Below, piece by piece: positions 47,655 to 56,371 of a stretch of 64,000 nt of DNA. The notes beneath the pieces are model-generated. The model did no database searches. It was not told the origin of the DNA and was given only the letters and a program-made list of their open reading frames with translations. Each line of letters begins with the position of its first letter. The first letter of the stretch is position 1. The translations under genes and the position numbers were made by a program. This stretch comes from Litoreibacter ponti (GTDB lineage Bacteria > Pseudomonadota > Alphaproteobacteria > Rhodobacterales > Rhodobacteraceae): NCBI RefSeq assembly GCF_003054285.1, contig NZ_QBKS01000001.1, positions 434,001-498,000 of the forward strand, given 5' to 3'.

Positions 47655-48719
47655 ATGACGGATTTTTCGCTCAACGAGATCGCCGCGGCCCTTGGGGCGC
47701 AAGTGCAGGGCGATGCAGAGCTGCGGGTGCGGGGCGCCTCAGAACCTGCGGCGGCGGATGCCTCCCAGCTCGCTTTGGCGATGGATCCGAAATACAGCGA
47801 CGGGCTGGCCAAGGGGCATGCCAAGGCCGCGATCCTGTGGGACGGCGCGGATTGGAAGTCGCTGGGGCTCGAGGCTGCGATTTTCGTGCCGCGCCCGCGT
47901 TACGCCATGTCCGGTCTCACGAGCCTGATGGACCCGGGCCCCGAAATCGTACCCGGCGTGCATGCGATGGCCGTGGTCCACGAGAGCGCCCGGATCGGCG
48001 AGGGGGCCGCGATTGCGCCTTTCGTGACCATCGGGCGGGACGTGGTGATCGGCCCGGGGGCGCGGATCGCCTCCCATGTCTCCATTGCCGAGGGCGCGCA
48101 GATCGGCGCGCAGGCCTTGATTCTGCAGGGCGCGCGCATCGGCGCGCGGGTGCGCATCGGGGACCGCTTCATTGCCCAGCCCGGCTGTGTGGTGGGCTCT
48201 GACGGGTTCTCCTTTGTCACGCCCGAGAAAAGCGGCGTCGAGAATGTGCGCAAATCCTTGGGCGATCAGGGCGATGCGGCGCAGCAGAGCTGGACGCGGA
48301 TACATTCACTTGGGGCCGTAACCATCGGCAATGACGTGGAAATCGGCGCAAACAGTTGCATCGACCGCGGCACCATCCGCGACACATCTATCGGCAATGG
48401 CACGAAGCTCGATAACCTTGTGCATATCGGCCACAATGTGCAGGTGGGTGAGGATTGCCTGCTCTGCGGTCAGGTGGGCATCGCCGGATCGTCGCGCATC
48501 GGCAATCGGGTCGTGATGGCGGGCCAATGCGGGGTCAATGACAACATTTTCGTGGGCGATGACGTGATCGCGGGCGGGGCCAGCAAGATCTTCACCAACG
48601 CGCCCGCGGGGCGGGTGCTGCTGGGCTATCCGGCGGTGAAGATGGAAAGCCATATCGAAATGCAAAAGGCCCTGCGCCGCCTGCCGCGCTTCATGGCGGC
48701 GGCGAAAGGCGACAAATAG
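47655..48719 (+). CDS. lpxD: UDP-3-O-acylglucosamine N-acyltransferase LpxD
   Basis: LpxD adds the N-linked hydroxy-acyl chain to UDP-3-O-acyl-glucosamine in lipid A synthesis. The 354-residue protein has the N-terminal uridine-binding domain (MTDFSLNEIAAALGA), the left-handed beta-helix of hexapeptide repeats (about 105-310) and the catalytic HIGHNVQVGEDCLLCGQVGIAGS region. The C-terminal helices end in a basic segment. It is not next to fabZ, lpxA or bamA as the main lpxD usually is; an acp and a ketosynthase gene follow, so it may be a second or specialised copy. Confidence 0.92.
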   Translation: MTDFSLNEIAAALGAQVQGDAELRVRGASEPAAADASQLALAMDPKYSDGLAKGHAKAAILWDGADWKSLGLEAAIFVPRPRYAMSGLTSLMDPGPEIVPGVHAMAVVHESARIGEGAAIAPFVTIGRDVVIGPGARIASHVSIAEGAQIGAQALILQGARIGARVRIGDRFIAQPGCVVGSDGFSFVTPEKSGVENVRKSLGDQGDAAQQSWTRIHSLGAVTIGNDVEIGANSCIDRGTIRDTSIGNGTKLDNLVHIGHNVQVGEDCLLCGQVGIAGSSRIGNRVVMAGQCGVNDNIFVGDDVIAGGASKIFTNAPAGRVLLGYPAVKMESHIEMQKALRRLPRFMAAAKGDK

Positions 48720-48788
48720 CCTGTGGCAAACCGCCGGGTTTGTCCTTACATGGGCGTGAAGTGGAATGGCTGAGGTCTGGGGGCAACG

Positions 48789-49055
48789 GTGTCCGGCAAC
48801 GTTCGAGATCAAGTGATTGACATCATCGCGGAACAGGCGGTTCTGGAGCCGTCGGACGTGTCCGACACTGCCACCCTTGAAGAGCTGGGCATCGACAGCC
48901 TCGGGCTGGTCGAAAGCATCTTCGCCATCGAAGAAGCCTTTGACATCTCCGTGCCCTTCAACGCCAACGACCCGTCCGAGAGCGAGTTCGACATCTCCAG
49001 CGTCGCCAGCATCGTCAAGGCGGTCGAGAAACTCGTGGCCGAGCAAAAAGGCTAG
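48789..49055 (+). CDS. Acyl carrier protein
   Basis: An 88-residue acyl carrier protein with the phosphopantetheine serine at Ser37 (GIDSLGLVE). It differs from the standard AcpP in sequence and begins with GTG at 48789. It lies 5 bases before the ketosynthase gene and after lpxD, so it probably carries a special acyl chain made by that ketosynthase. The link to LpxD is an inference from order. Confidence 0.9.
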   Translation: MSGNVRDQVIDIIAEQAVLEPSDVSDTATLEELGIDSLGLVESIFAIEEAFDISVPFNANDPSESEFDISSVASIVKAVEKLVAEQKG

Positions 49056-49060
49056 AGCCG

Positions 49061-50269
49061 ATGAAACGCGTCGTCATCACCGGGCAGGGCACGATCAACG
49101 CGCTCGGCCGTGACGTGGCGGGCACGCTCGAGGCGTTCCGCGAAGGCCGCTGCGGTATCGGCCCGCTCGACATCCGCGACGTCGACCGCCTGTCGATCCA
49201 GATCGGCGGCCAGGTGCGCGACTACGATCCCCACGCCGAGTTCAACCGCCAGCAAATCGCGCTCTACGACCGCTACACACAGTTCTCGCTGCTGGCCGCG
49301 CGGGAGGCGATAGCGCAATCCGGGCTCGATTTCGTGGGCCAGCTCGCCGACGAGGCAGGCGTGGTGCTGGGCACCGCCGGTGGCGGCATGAACACCCAGG
49401 ATGAGAACTACCGCGCCGTCTACGAAGAGGGCAAAAACCGCGTGCACCCCTTCGTGGTCCCGAAGCTGATGAACAACGCCGCCGCGGCGCACCTGTCGAT
49501 GGAATACAACCTGCGCGGCCCCAGCTTCACAGTGGCGACCGCCTGCGCCTCGTCGAACCACGCCATGGGGCAGGCGTTCCAGTTTGTTCGGTCCGGCCTG
49601 ACGAAGGCGATGGTCACCGGCGGCGCGGAATCGATGCTGTGCTTTGGTGGCGTGAAGGCCTGGGAAGGCCTGCGCGTGATGACCCGCGACGTCTGTCGCC
49701 CGTTCTCGGCCAACCGCAACGGCATGGTGCAGGGCGAGGGCGCGGCGATCTTTGTGTTCGAGGAATACGAGCACGCGAAAGCCCGTGGCGCGGACATCGT
49801 GGCGGAGGTGATCGGCTTCGCCATGTCGTCAGACGCCGCCGATATCGTCATGCCGTCCAAACAGGGTGCCGCGCGCGCCATCGCGGGCGCCATGAAGGAC
49901 GCGCGCATCGACCCGGCCGACGTGGGCTACATCAATGCCCATGGCACCGGAACGGCCGCCAACGACAAGACGGAATGCGCGGCGGTGGCGAATGTGTTCG
50001 GCTCCCATGCCGACAAGCTGATGATCTCGTCCACCAAGTCGATGCACGGCCATGTGATTGGCGGCACCGGCGCAATCGAGCTTTTGGCCTGCATCATGGC
50101 CTTGAAGGACGGCATAGTCGCGCCAACGATCAACTACGACGAGCCGGACGAGGAATGCGCGCTCGATGTGGTCCCGAACGAGGCGCGCGCGGCCTCCGTC
50201 AAGGTGGCACTCTCCAATGCCTTCGCCTTCGGCGGCATGAATGCGGTGCTGGCGTTGCGCCAGGTCTAG
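49061..50269 (+). CDS. Beta-ketoacyl-ACP synthase II-like (FabF family)
   Basis: A 402-residue condensing enzyme. The catalytic cysteine is Cys162 (ATACASSNHA), with the two histidines in NAHGTGTAAND and KSMHGHVIGGTGA, the full Cys-His-His triad. The last block NAFAFGGMNAVLAL is also typical. It diverges from housekeeping FabF at the N-terminus (VVITGQGTINALG). Together with its ACP and lpxD it resembles gene sets that make special long or hydroxy acyl chains for lipid A or other lipids. The exact product is unknown. Confidence 0.9.
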   Translation: MKRVVITGQGTINALGRDVAGTLEAFREGRCGIGPLDIRDVDRLSIQIGGQVRDYDPHAEFNRQQIALYDRYTQFSLLAAREAIAQSGLDFVGQLADEAGVVLGTAGGGMNTQDENYRAVYEEGKNRVHPFVVPKLMNNAAAAHLSMEYNLRGPSFTVATACASSNHAMGQAFQFVRSGLTKAMVTGGAESMLCFGGVKAWEGLRVMTRDVCRPFSANRNGMVQGEGAAIFVFEEYEHAKARGADIVAEVIGFAMSSDAADIVMPSKQGAARAIAGAMKDARIDPADVGYINAHGTGTAANDKTECAAVANVFGSHADKLMISSTKSMHGHVIGGTGAIELLACIMALKDGIVAPTINYDEPDEECALDVVPNEARAASVKVALSNAFAFGGMNAVLALRQV

Positions 50270-50568
50270 GCTGCCGCGCGCCGCCGCAAGACATCCTTAA
50301 CACAGCCGCGCTAGAACGCCGCCTTGGGTACCCATTCGTCCCGGCTTGGCATCCGGGGCACAAAAACCAGTGTAGATCAGGTGGGAAACCACCGCCTGAC
50401 GCATATGCAAAGAGGCCCGGGGAGGTAAACTCCGGTGATCTCACGCTTTAACGACGCCGCAAGACTGACCAACACACCCTTTCTTTGTTCCAGAAATACG
50501 GCGGGGGTCTGGGGGCAGGGCCCCCAGCGGATCGACGGGCCGGCAGGCCCGGCGACATGACGCCGTGC
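50270..50568. other. Intergenic region without a recognised gene
   Basis: These 299 bases separate the ketosynthase gene from the convergent anti-sigma-like gene. Apart from the hairpin pair at 50493-50551 they hold a partial inverted repeat (TCAGGTGG...CCACCGCCTGA, near 50378) and no open frame with gene-like features. Confidence 0.5.
50493..50551. repeat. Paired hairpins, probable dispersed Rhodobacteraceae intergenic repeat
   Basis: AAATACGGCGGGGGT leads into a perfect 8-bp hairpin (CTGGGGGC 50509-50516, GCCCCCAG 50520-50527). A second hairpin follows (CGGGCC 50536-50541, GGCCCG 50546-50551). I recall similar GGGTCTGGGGGC-type hairpins as frequent intergenic elements in this family; that is memory only. 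It is only one copy in this window. Confidence 0.5.
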
Positions 50569-51297
50569 CTATAGCGCCGCTTGCACATGCAACGCGGCGG
50601 CCTTGATGCGTGCGGGATCCGTTCCACCGATCAACAGAAAAGCGTACGCACCGTCCGACCAGCTTGCAGCGTCCAGCCCCTCCAGCCGCGTCGTCGTCAA
50701 CGCCGCTTTCTCGGCGGATTTGAGAACGTACAGCGCGATCGGCGTTTCGTCTTCGGCCAGATAGGCCAGCTGCGCCAGTGCTTGCCCCCGAAAGCCCATA
50801 ATTTGCGCGCGCTTGAATGCAAGCCCCGGCACGTCCGTTGCGGGGGCGAGTGAGCGTCCGAGACGGGCGGCGACAAGGGCCAGTTGATCGGCCGTGGCCT
50901 CGGGCGTCTGGTCCGTCACCCTCAGCGTATCGGCCACATAAAGTGCCTGAATTCGCGCGACGTCGTCGTGCCAGCCGGGGGGCGGTCGCGGGATCGCAAA
51001 TGCCCCGATCCCAAGGCCTAAGAGCAACGCGAAACCCGCCATGATCAGGCCACCACGGCGACCTTGCGTGGAGCGATCATGCGAGGGCGGCAACACGCCC
51101 GGCGGCATCTCTTCGAGCATCTGCGAGAGCGCCGGGCGCAGCTCGGAGATCGGCACCTCCAACGCCGACAGCCGCGCCGCCAGCGCGGGGCTGTCGATCA
51201 GCGCATCCGCCACCATATCCGCCTCCGGCTGGCTCAGCGCGCCGTTCAGATAGGCGGTCAGGGTCTCGTCGCTGATGTCGGTATCGCTTGGGCTCAT
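50569..51297 (-). CDS. Transmembrane anti-sigma factor-like protein
   Basis: A 242-residue protein with the usual anti-sigma layout: a cytoplasmic N-terminal helical region (DETLTAYLNGALSQPEADMVADALIDSPALAARLSAL), one membrane helix (about 84-102, GGLIMAGFALLLGLGIGAFAI) and a periplasmic domain. The zinc-binding HxxxCxxC motif is absent, so it is not of the ZAS type. No ECF sigma gene is adjacent in this window, which is unusual. The function is a prediction from the layout. Confidence 0.62.
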   Translation of the reverse strand: MSPSDTDISDETLTAYLNGALSQPEADMVADALIDSPALAARLSALEVPISELRPALSQMLEEMPPGVLPPSHDRSTQGRRGGLIMAGFALLLGLGIGAFAIPRPPPGWHDDVARIQALYVADTLRVTDQTPEATADQLALVAARLGRSLAPATDVPGLAFKRAQIMGFRGQALAQLAYLAEDETPIALYVLKSAEKAALTTTRLEGLDAASWSDGAYAFLLIGGTDPARIKAAALHVQAAL

Positions 51298-51449
51298 GCG
51301 GTGACGCTTTCCGGGCGCGGCGGTCCGTGCTTCGGAGGCTTATGTCGTCAATTCATTTAAATCCGGTGAATTTGGGCTACCTCCAGGCCAGTGAAGATCG
51401 CAACGCGACAGATGCGACACACGCCACATTCATTCGGGAGGACCCTATC

Positions 51450-51899
51450 ATGAAAACGACTTGTCTCAGCCTGACCCTTGCCGGGGCCGTATTCCTGGCC
51501 GCACAGGCCTTTGCCGGTGACCGCGCGCCGGTCGACGGCGCAGAGGCCTATTTCATCGGCCTGAGCGACGGCGACACCGTGCAAACCCCCGTGACCGTGC
51601 GTTTCGGCATCAAGGGCATGGGCGTGGCCCCCGCGGGTGTCGAGAAGGACGGCACCGGCCATCACCACCTGCTGATCAACCGCCCCGCGCTCGGTCAGGG
51701 TGAGGACGGGATGGAGGAATACGAGTATGGGCTCGTGGGCTCCGACAATCTGATCCATTACGGCGGCGGCCAGACCGAAACCACGCTGGACCTGCCCGCT
51801 GGTGAGCACACGCTGCAGATCGTGTTTGCGGATCTCAACCATGTGCCGTTCGAGCCCTCGGTCGAGACCGAGGTCATCACGATCACCGTCACCGAATAG
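51450..51899 (+). CDS. DUF4399 periplasmic protein
   Basis: A 149-residue protein with a Sec signal (MKTTCLSLTLAGAVFLAAQAFA) and one DUF4399 domain. Visible features are the AEAYFIGLSDGDTVQTPVTVRFGIKGMGVAPAG start and the histidine cluster KDGTGHHHLLIN. The domain is small and beta-rich, and its function is unknown. The ATG at 51450 has a strong ribosome site (GGGAGGA) and was preferred to an upstream start that would hide the signal peptide. It converges with the AraC-type gene. Confidence 0.88.
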   Translation: MKTTCLSLTLAGAVFLAAQAFAGDRAPVDGAEAYFIGLSDGDTVQTPVTVRFGIKGMGVAPAGVEKDGTGHHHLLINRPALGQGEDGMEEYEYGLVGSDNLIHYGGGQTETTLDLPAGEHTLQIVFADLNHVPFEPSVETEVITITVTE

Positions 51900-51915
51900 C
51901 CCGGCAGGCGGGGGC

Positions 51916-52908
51916 TCAGGCCTCCGCCGCCCGCGCCGCGTGGCTGCCGCGCTCGCGGTAGGGGGTGGTGTCGTAATGCGCGCGGTAGCATTTCGAGAAA
52001 TGCGACGGCGAGGCAAAGCCGCAGGCCAGCGCCACATTGATCACGCTCATATCGGTCTGCATCAGCAGGTTGCGCGCCTTTTGCAGCCGGATTTCCATGT
52101 AGTAGCGCTTGGGCGAGCGGTTCAGGTAGCGGCGGAACAGCCGCTCCAGCTGCCGGGTCGACATGCCGACCTCCTTGGCCAGCAGGGACGGGCTGATCGG
52201 CTCTTCGATGTTTTGCTCCATCATCTGGATGACGCGGCTGAGCTTGGGGTGGCGCACCCCGATGCGGGTGGGGATCGATAGGCGTTGCTGGTCCTGATCG
52301 GTGCGGATCGAGCTGTAGATCTGCTGGTCCGCGACCATGTTTGCGACGTCTTCCCCCAGATCGGAGGCAATGATCTTGAGCATCAGGTCAATCGACGAGG
52401 TGCCCCCCGCCGTCGTCATGCGATTGCCGTCCACGACGAAGACCGATTTGGTCAGCTCGACCTCCTCGAATTCCTCCAGAAAGCTGTCCTGGTTTTCCCA
52501 GTGGATGGTGGCGCGCTTGCCATCAAGCAGGCCCGCCCGCGCCAGCGCGTAGGAGGCGGTGCAGAGCGCGCCGATGCGCGGGCCACGGCGGGCCTCGCGG
52601 CGCAGCCAGTTCAGCAGGCGCTTGGTCGTCGCGTCCTGCACCGAGGTGCCACCGCACAGGATGATCGTGTTGTCCCGGCTCACCTCTTCGAGGTCCATGT
52701 CCAGCTTGTAGCTGATCCCGGCCGAGCAGGTGGCCGTCTCGCCGCCTTCGCCCGCCAGAACCCAGCTGTAGCTGCCCGGCACCATGCGATTGGCGATCCG
52801 GAGCGCATCGACCGCCCCGGCGAAGCTGAGCATCGTGAAGTTGTCCATCAGAACAAAGACATAGCCGCGCGGTTTGTCGCGTGCGTCCGGGGGCGAGGCG
52901 TCGGTCAA
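51916..52908 (-). CDS. GlxA-type AraC-family transcriptional regulator
   Basis: A 330-residue regulator with an N-terminal DJ-1/PfpI-like domain (about 12-190; LCTASYALARAGLLDG carries the nucleophile-position cysteine) and a C-terminal AraC double helix-turn-helix (VGMSTRQLERLFRRYLNRSPKRYYMEIRL to ACGFASPSHFSKCYRAHYDTTPYRER). Relatives include GbdR and GlxA, which sense quaternary amines or related compounds. The target is unknown here; the neighbouring divergent gene is DAHP synthase. A dyad lies 48 bases upstream of the start. Confidence 0.92.
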   Translation of the reverse strand: MTDASPPDARDKPRGYVFVLMDNFTMLSFAGAVDALRIANRMVPGSYSWVLAGEGGETATCSAGISYKLDMDLEEVSRDNTIILCGGTSVQDATTKRLLNWLRREARRGPRIGALCTASYALARAGLLDGKRATIHWENQDSFLEEFEEVELTKSVFVVDGNRMTTAGGTSSIDLMLKIIASDLGEDVANMVADQQIYSSIRTDQDQQRLSIPTRIGVRHPKLSRVIQMMEQNIEEPISPSLLAKEVGMSTRQLERLFRRYLNRSPKRYYMEIRLQKARNLLMQTDMSVINVALACGFASPSHFSKCYRAHYDTTPYRERGSHAARAAEA

Positions 52909-52955
52909 GCAGCGGACCTCCCAATCCAGGTGCTCTCGGGCAGGTGTCGTTTCGT

Positions 52956-52978
52956 CGAGTGTAAAATATTACGCCTCG
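52956..52978. promoter_or_regulatory. Imperfect dyad between the AraC-type gene and aroG
   Basis: CGAG-t-GTAA-AATA-TTAC-gc-CTCG reads as an inverted repeat with an unpaired base or two between the arm segments. It lies in the shared upstream region of the divergent regulator and DAHP synthase genes, so it may be the operator of the regulator itself. Confidence 0.3.
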
Positions 52979-53080
52979 AAAGCCACCCTTAGCTGAGTTT
53001 TCGACATTGGCAAGCCCCGGGTGCTGGGGTTATACCCGAACCCTGATTTGGTACCGCTATCATGAATGGAGCATAGAACC

Positions 53081-54451
53081 ATGGCTCAAGCCTGGAAAAA
53101 GTCGGACTGGCGCAACAAACCTCGCGTGCAGATGCCTGACTATATCGACACGCAAGCCCTCGCGGCCGTGGAGTCGCAGCTTTCCAAGTATCCGCCGCTG
53201 GTTTTTGCAGGCGAGACACGCAAGCTGAAGGCCCAGCTGGCTGCCGTGTCGCGCGGCGAGGGCTTCCTGCTGCAAGGCGGGGATTGCGCCGAAAGCTTCG
53301 CGGAATTCTCCGCCGACAATATCCGCGACACGTTCAAGGTGATGCTGCAGATGGCGATGGTGCTGACCTATGGCGCCAAGGTGCCCGTGGTCAAGATTGG
53401 CCGCATGGCGGGCCAGTTCGCCAAGCCGCGCTCGGCCCCCACGGAGGTCAAGGATGGCGTCGAGCTGCCAAGCTACCGCGGTGACATCATCAACGAGCTG
53501 GCCTTCACGCCCGAGGCCCGTATCCCCGATCCCGGCAAGATGCTGCAGGCCTACACGCAGGCCGCCGCGTCGCTGAACCTGCTGCGCGCGTTTTCGACCG
53601 GCGGCTACGCCGACGTGCATCAGGTCCATGCCTGGACCCTGGGCTTCACCGAGGGCGAGAAGGCCTCGAAATACCGCGACATGGCCCACAACATCTCCGC
53701 CGCGCTCGACTTCATGAAGGCTGCGGGCGTCAACCAGGACACGGCACACACGCTGCAGTCGGTGGATTTCTACACCTCCCACGAGGCGCTGCTGCTGGAG
53801 TATGAAGAGGCGCTGTGCCGGATCGACAGCACCTCCGGCCTGCCGCTGGCAGGCTCTGGCCATATGATCTGGATCGGCGACCGCACGCGCCAGCCCGACG
53901 GTGCGCATGTGGAGTTCTGCCGCGGTGTGCAGAACCCCATCGGCCTGAAATGCGGCCCGACCACGACCGCAGACGACCTTAAGGTCCTGATGGAAAAACT
54001 GAACCCCGAGAACGAGGCAGGTCGTCTGACCTTGATCGCGCGCTTCGGGGCGGGTTCCGTGGGCGAGCACCTGCCGCGCCTGATCAAGGCGGTGAAGGAA
54101 GAGGGGGCCAACGTCGTCTGGTCCTGCGACCCGATGCACGGCAACACAATCAAGTCGTCCACCGGCTACAAGACCCGGCCCTTCGACAGCGTCATGCGCG
54201 AGGTGCGCGAGTTCTTCGGGGTCCATGCGTCCGAGGGCACGATCCCCGGCGGCGTGCATTTCGAGATGACCGGCCAGGACGTGACCGAGTGCACCGGCGG
54301 TGTCCGTGCCGTCACGGACGAGGACCTGTCGGATAGGTACCACACCGCCTGCGACCCGCGCCTGAACGCGTCGCAATCGCTGGAACTGGCCTTCCTCGTC
54401 GCCGAGGAGCTGGTGGCCCGCCGCGCCGAGCAGGAGCGCGCCGCCGTCTAA
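53081..54451 (+). CDS. aroG: Class II 3-deoxy-7-phosphoheptulonate synthase
   Basis: This enzyme starts the shikimate pathway by joining phosphoenolpyruvate and erythrose 4-phosphate. The 456-residue protein is of the plant-like class II (AroA-II) type, with PPLVFAGETRKL, FLLQGGDCAESF, SVDFYTSHEALLLEYEEAL, GHMIWIGDRTRQ and WSCDPMHGN as family blocks. The start at 53081 (MAQAWKKSDWR) matches the family N-terminus; another ATG is 15 bases upstream. A terminator follows. Symbol by family use; some call it aroH or aroF. Confidence 0.94.
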   Translation: MAQAWKKSDWRNKPRVQMPDYIDTQALAAVESQLSKYPPLVFAGETRKLKAQLAAVSRGEGFLLQGGDCAESFAEFSADNIRDTFKVMLQMAMVLTYGAKVPVVKIGRMAGQFAKPRSAPTEVKDGVELPSYRGDIINELAFTPEARIPDPGKMLQAYTQAAASLNLLRAFSTGGYADVHQVHAWTLGFTEGEKASKYRDMAHNISAALDFMKAAGVNQDTAHTLQSVDFYTSHEALLLEYEEALCRIDSTSGLPLAGSGHMIWIGDRTRQPDGAHVEFCRGVQNPIGLKCGPTTTADDLKVLMEKLNPENEAGRLTLIARFGAGSVGEHLPRLIKAVKEEGANVVWSCDPMHGNTIKSSTGYKTRPFDSVMREVREFFGVHASEGTIPGGVHFEMTGQDVTECTGGVRAVTDEDLSDRYHTACDPRLNASQSLELAFLVAEELVARRAEQERAAV

Positions 54452-54473
54452 TCGCGCCGGATGTGACATGAAC

Positions 54474-54509
54474 AAAGGCCGCGTCCCGGAATGGGGGCGC
54501 GGCCTTTTT
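54474..54509 (+). terminator. Rho-independent terminator after the DAHP synthase gene
   Basis: AAAGGCCGCG (54474-54483) pairs with CGCGGCCTTT (54498-54507), loop of 14 bases, followed by further T residues. The stem is symmetrical and may also serve the convergent PAS_5 gene. Confidence 0.87.
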
Positions 54510-54533
54510 CGTCTTCGCGATGTGAGGCGTGGG

Positions 54534-55271
54534 TCAGACCATCTCGTCTCGATTGCTGACCACAAGGCGCAGCTGCGGGCGCTCGGCCTTTTGCGTCGGG
54601 GCAGGGGTGAAATCCTCCTGCGGCTCGGCAAAGCCAGCTACGGGTTGCGGCGCGGAGGTGTCGCGCTCAGGTGTCGAATCTTCGCGGGTTTCGGCGCCGG
54701 TCAGCAGGTTTGTCACCCGCGTCTCAAGCACCCGGAAGCGGCGCGGCGCAAGCCCCACAATCCCGTCCGTCGTGAAACACCCGATCGCGCGGTCGACCTG
54801 ACCGCTGTCGCTTTTCAGGGGCAGGATCAGCAGGCGCGCGTTGAGCTTGGCACCGCGGCTGTCCTCGGACACCATGGAATGCTCCTGGATCTGCGGCTTC
54901 GTGAACACCCGATCAAGCGTCGCGGAAAAGGCCGCGCGGCTGGTGGGCGAGATGAAGGATCGCAGCGGCATGCCGCGCACCTCCATGCCCATCAGATCGC
55001 ACAGATGCATGCCGGCGAGCCGAAAGCGTACCGCGCCGGGCTGGATACGCTCCAGGATGAAGCCGAATTCCAGCGCGCCGGAAATCTCGCGCGGATCGAT
55101 CTCCGAGCGCAAAGGCACCAGCCGCCCGGCGCGCAGACTTTCCCAGTAGCTGCGCATCTCGGACAGGGCGGAATGCTCCGTCTTGGCCTGATGCTGCCAG
55201 AGCGAGACGATCTCCGCGCCCCGTTCGCCATCTTTGCGTGCGCCCGAGGACGGGCCGTCGCGATGTGTCAT
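54534..55271 (-). CDS. PAS_5 domain protein
   Basis: A 245-residue soluble protein with one PAS_5 domain (about 35-180). The hallmark start YWESLRAGRLVPLRSEIDPREI, then FGFILERIQPGAVRFRLAGMHLCDLMGMEVRGMPL, fits the family. The C-terminal 65 residues are low-complexity and proline and glutamate rich. There is no output domain such as kinase or GGDEF, so it may act through a partner. The role is unknown; PAS_5 proteins are common and mostly uncharacterised in Rhodobacteraceae. Confidence 0.85.
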   Translation of the reverse strand: MTHRDGPSSGARKDGERGAEIVSLWQHQAKTEHSALSEMRSYWESLRAGRLVPLRSEIDPREISGALEFGFILERIQPGAVRFRLAGMHLCDLMGMEVRGMPLRSFISPTSRAAFSATLDRVFTKPQIQEHSMVSEDSRGAKLNARLLILPLKSDSGQVDRAIGCFTTDGIVGLAPRRFRVLETRVTNLLTGAETREDSTPERDTSAPQPVAGFAEPQEDFTPAPTQKAERPQLRLVVSNRDEMV

Positions 55272-55480
55272 CTGTCTACCCCTTCGGGATGCGGATGTGG
55301 CCCCTCAGCCGTGGCACCGCGCCCCCTTGAATATGGCCGACGCCGCGGCGCCGATGTGTCGTGGTGGTTGTGATCCGGGGGGCGGTTTGCTACGCCGAGT
55401 CCCAAATCGTTACCGTTGTCTTAATATGGCACAAATGTGGCCCAAAGTGGGTTTCTAAAGTGTTAATAGGTTAATTCGCC

Positions 55481-56365
55481 ATGATCTCTTCCATGACCGC
55501 CTTCGCATCCACCACCGGCCAATCGCGCGGGTTGTCCTGGACGCTCGAGATGCGCGGCGTGAACGCCAAGGGGCTCGATATCCGCCTGCGTCTGCCCGAG
55601 CGGATGATCGAACACGAGCAGGCCGTGCGCACACGCCTGTCCAAAAACTTCGCCCGCGGCAATATCAGCCTGACCCTGCGCATCGAGGAAGAGGCCGCCG
55701 CCAGCCTGCCCAAGCTCGATGAGGACGTGTTCGAGGCCTATGTGCGCGCCGCGATCCGCGGGCGTACGATTGCCAAGAATATCGGCCTGCGCCTGATCGA
55801 GGCGTCGGCGGCGGACTACATGGGCCTGCGCGGCGTGATCCGCACCGACGCCGCGGGCGCCGAGATGCCGGTGGAGCCGATCATGGCGTCACTCGATGCC
55901 GCGATTGCCGATTTCGCGTCCATGCGCCGCTCGGAAGGCGCGGCGCTTGATGTCGTGCTGCGCGACCAGCTGGCCCAGATCGCCCGGCTCGCAGGCGAGG
56001 CCGCGACACAGGCCGAGGCGCGCAAGCCGCAGATGGCGCAGACCCTGAAGACCAATCTGGCGCGCGTGATGGACAATGTGGACGGCGCGGACCCGGATCG
56101 GGTCGCGCAGGAACTGGCGATGCTGGCCGTCAAAGCGGATGTCTCGGAAGAGATCGACCGCCTGATCGCCCATGTCGCCGCCGCCGAGGCGCTTCTGGAC
56201 AGCGACGGCCCCGTGGGCCGCAAGCTCGACTTCCTGATGCAGGAGTTTAACCGCGAGGCGAACACGCTGTGCTCGAAATCCGGCGCGCCGGAGCTGACCC
56301 GCACAGGCCTTGACCTCAAGGCGGTGATCGACCAGATGCGCGAGCAGGTTCAAAACGTGGAGTAG
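55481..56365 (+). CDS. yicC: YicC family endoribonuclease
   Basis: A 294-residue YicC/YloC family protein. The N-terminal YicC_N domain starts MISSMTAFASTTGQ and has the WTLEMRGVNAKGLDIRLRLP block. The C-terminal DUF1732 domain ends GRKLDFLMQEFNREANTLCSKSGAPELTRTGLDLKAVIDQMREQVQNVE. The family is reported to degrade small RNA in E. coli. It sits 6 bases before gmk, the usual order in bacteria. Confidence 0.94.
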   Translation: MISSMTAFASTTGQSRGLSWTLEMRGVNAKGLDIRLRLPERMIEHEQAVRTRLSKNFARGNISLTLRIEEEAAASLPKLDEDVFEAYVRAAIRGRTIAKNIGLRLIEASAADYMGLRGVIRTDAAGAEMPVEPIMASLDAAIADFASMRRSEGAALDVVLRDQLAQIARLAGEAATQAEARKPQMAQTLKTNLARVMDNVDGADPDRVAQELAMLAVKADVSEEIDRLIAHVAAAEALLDSDGPVGRKLDFLMQEFNREANTLCSKSGAPELTRTGLDLKAVIDQMREQVQNVE

Positions 56366-56371
56366 GCCCCA

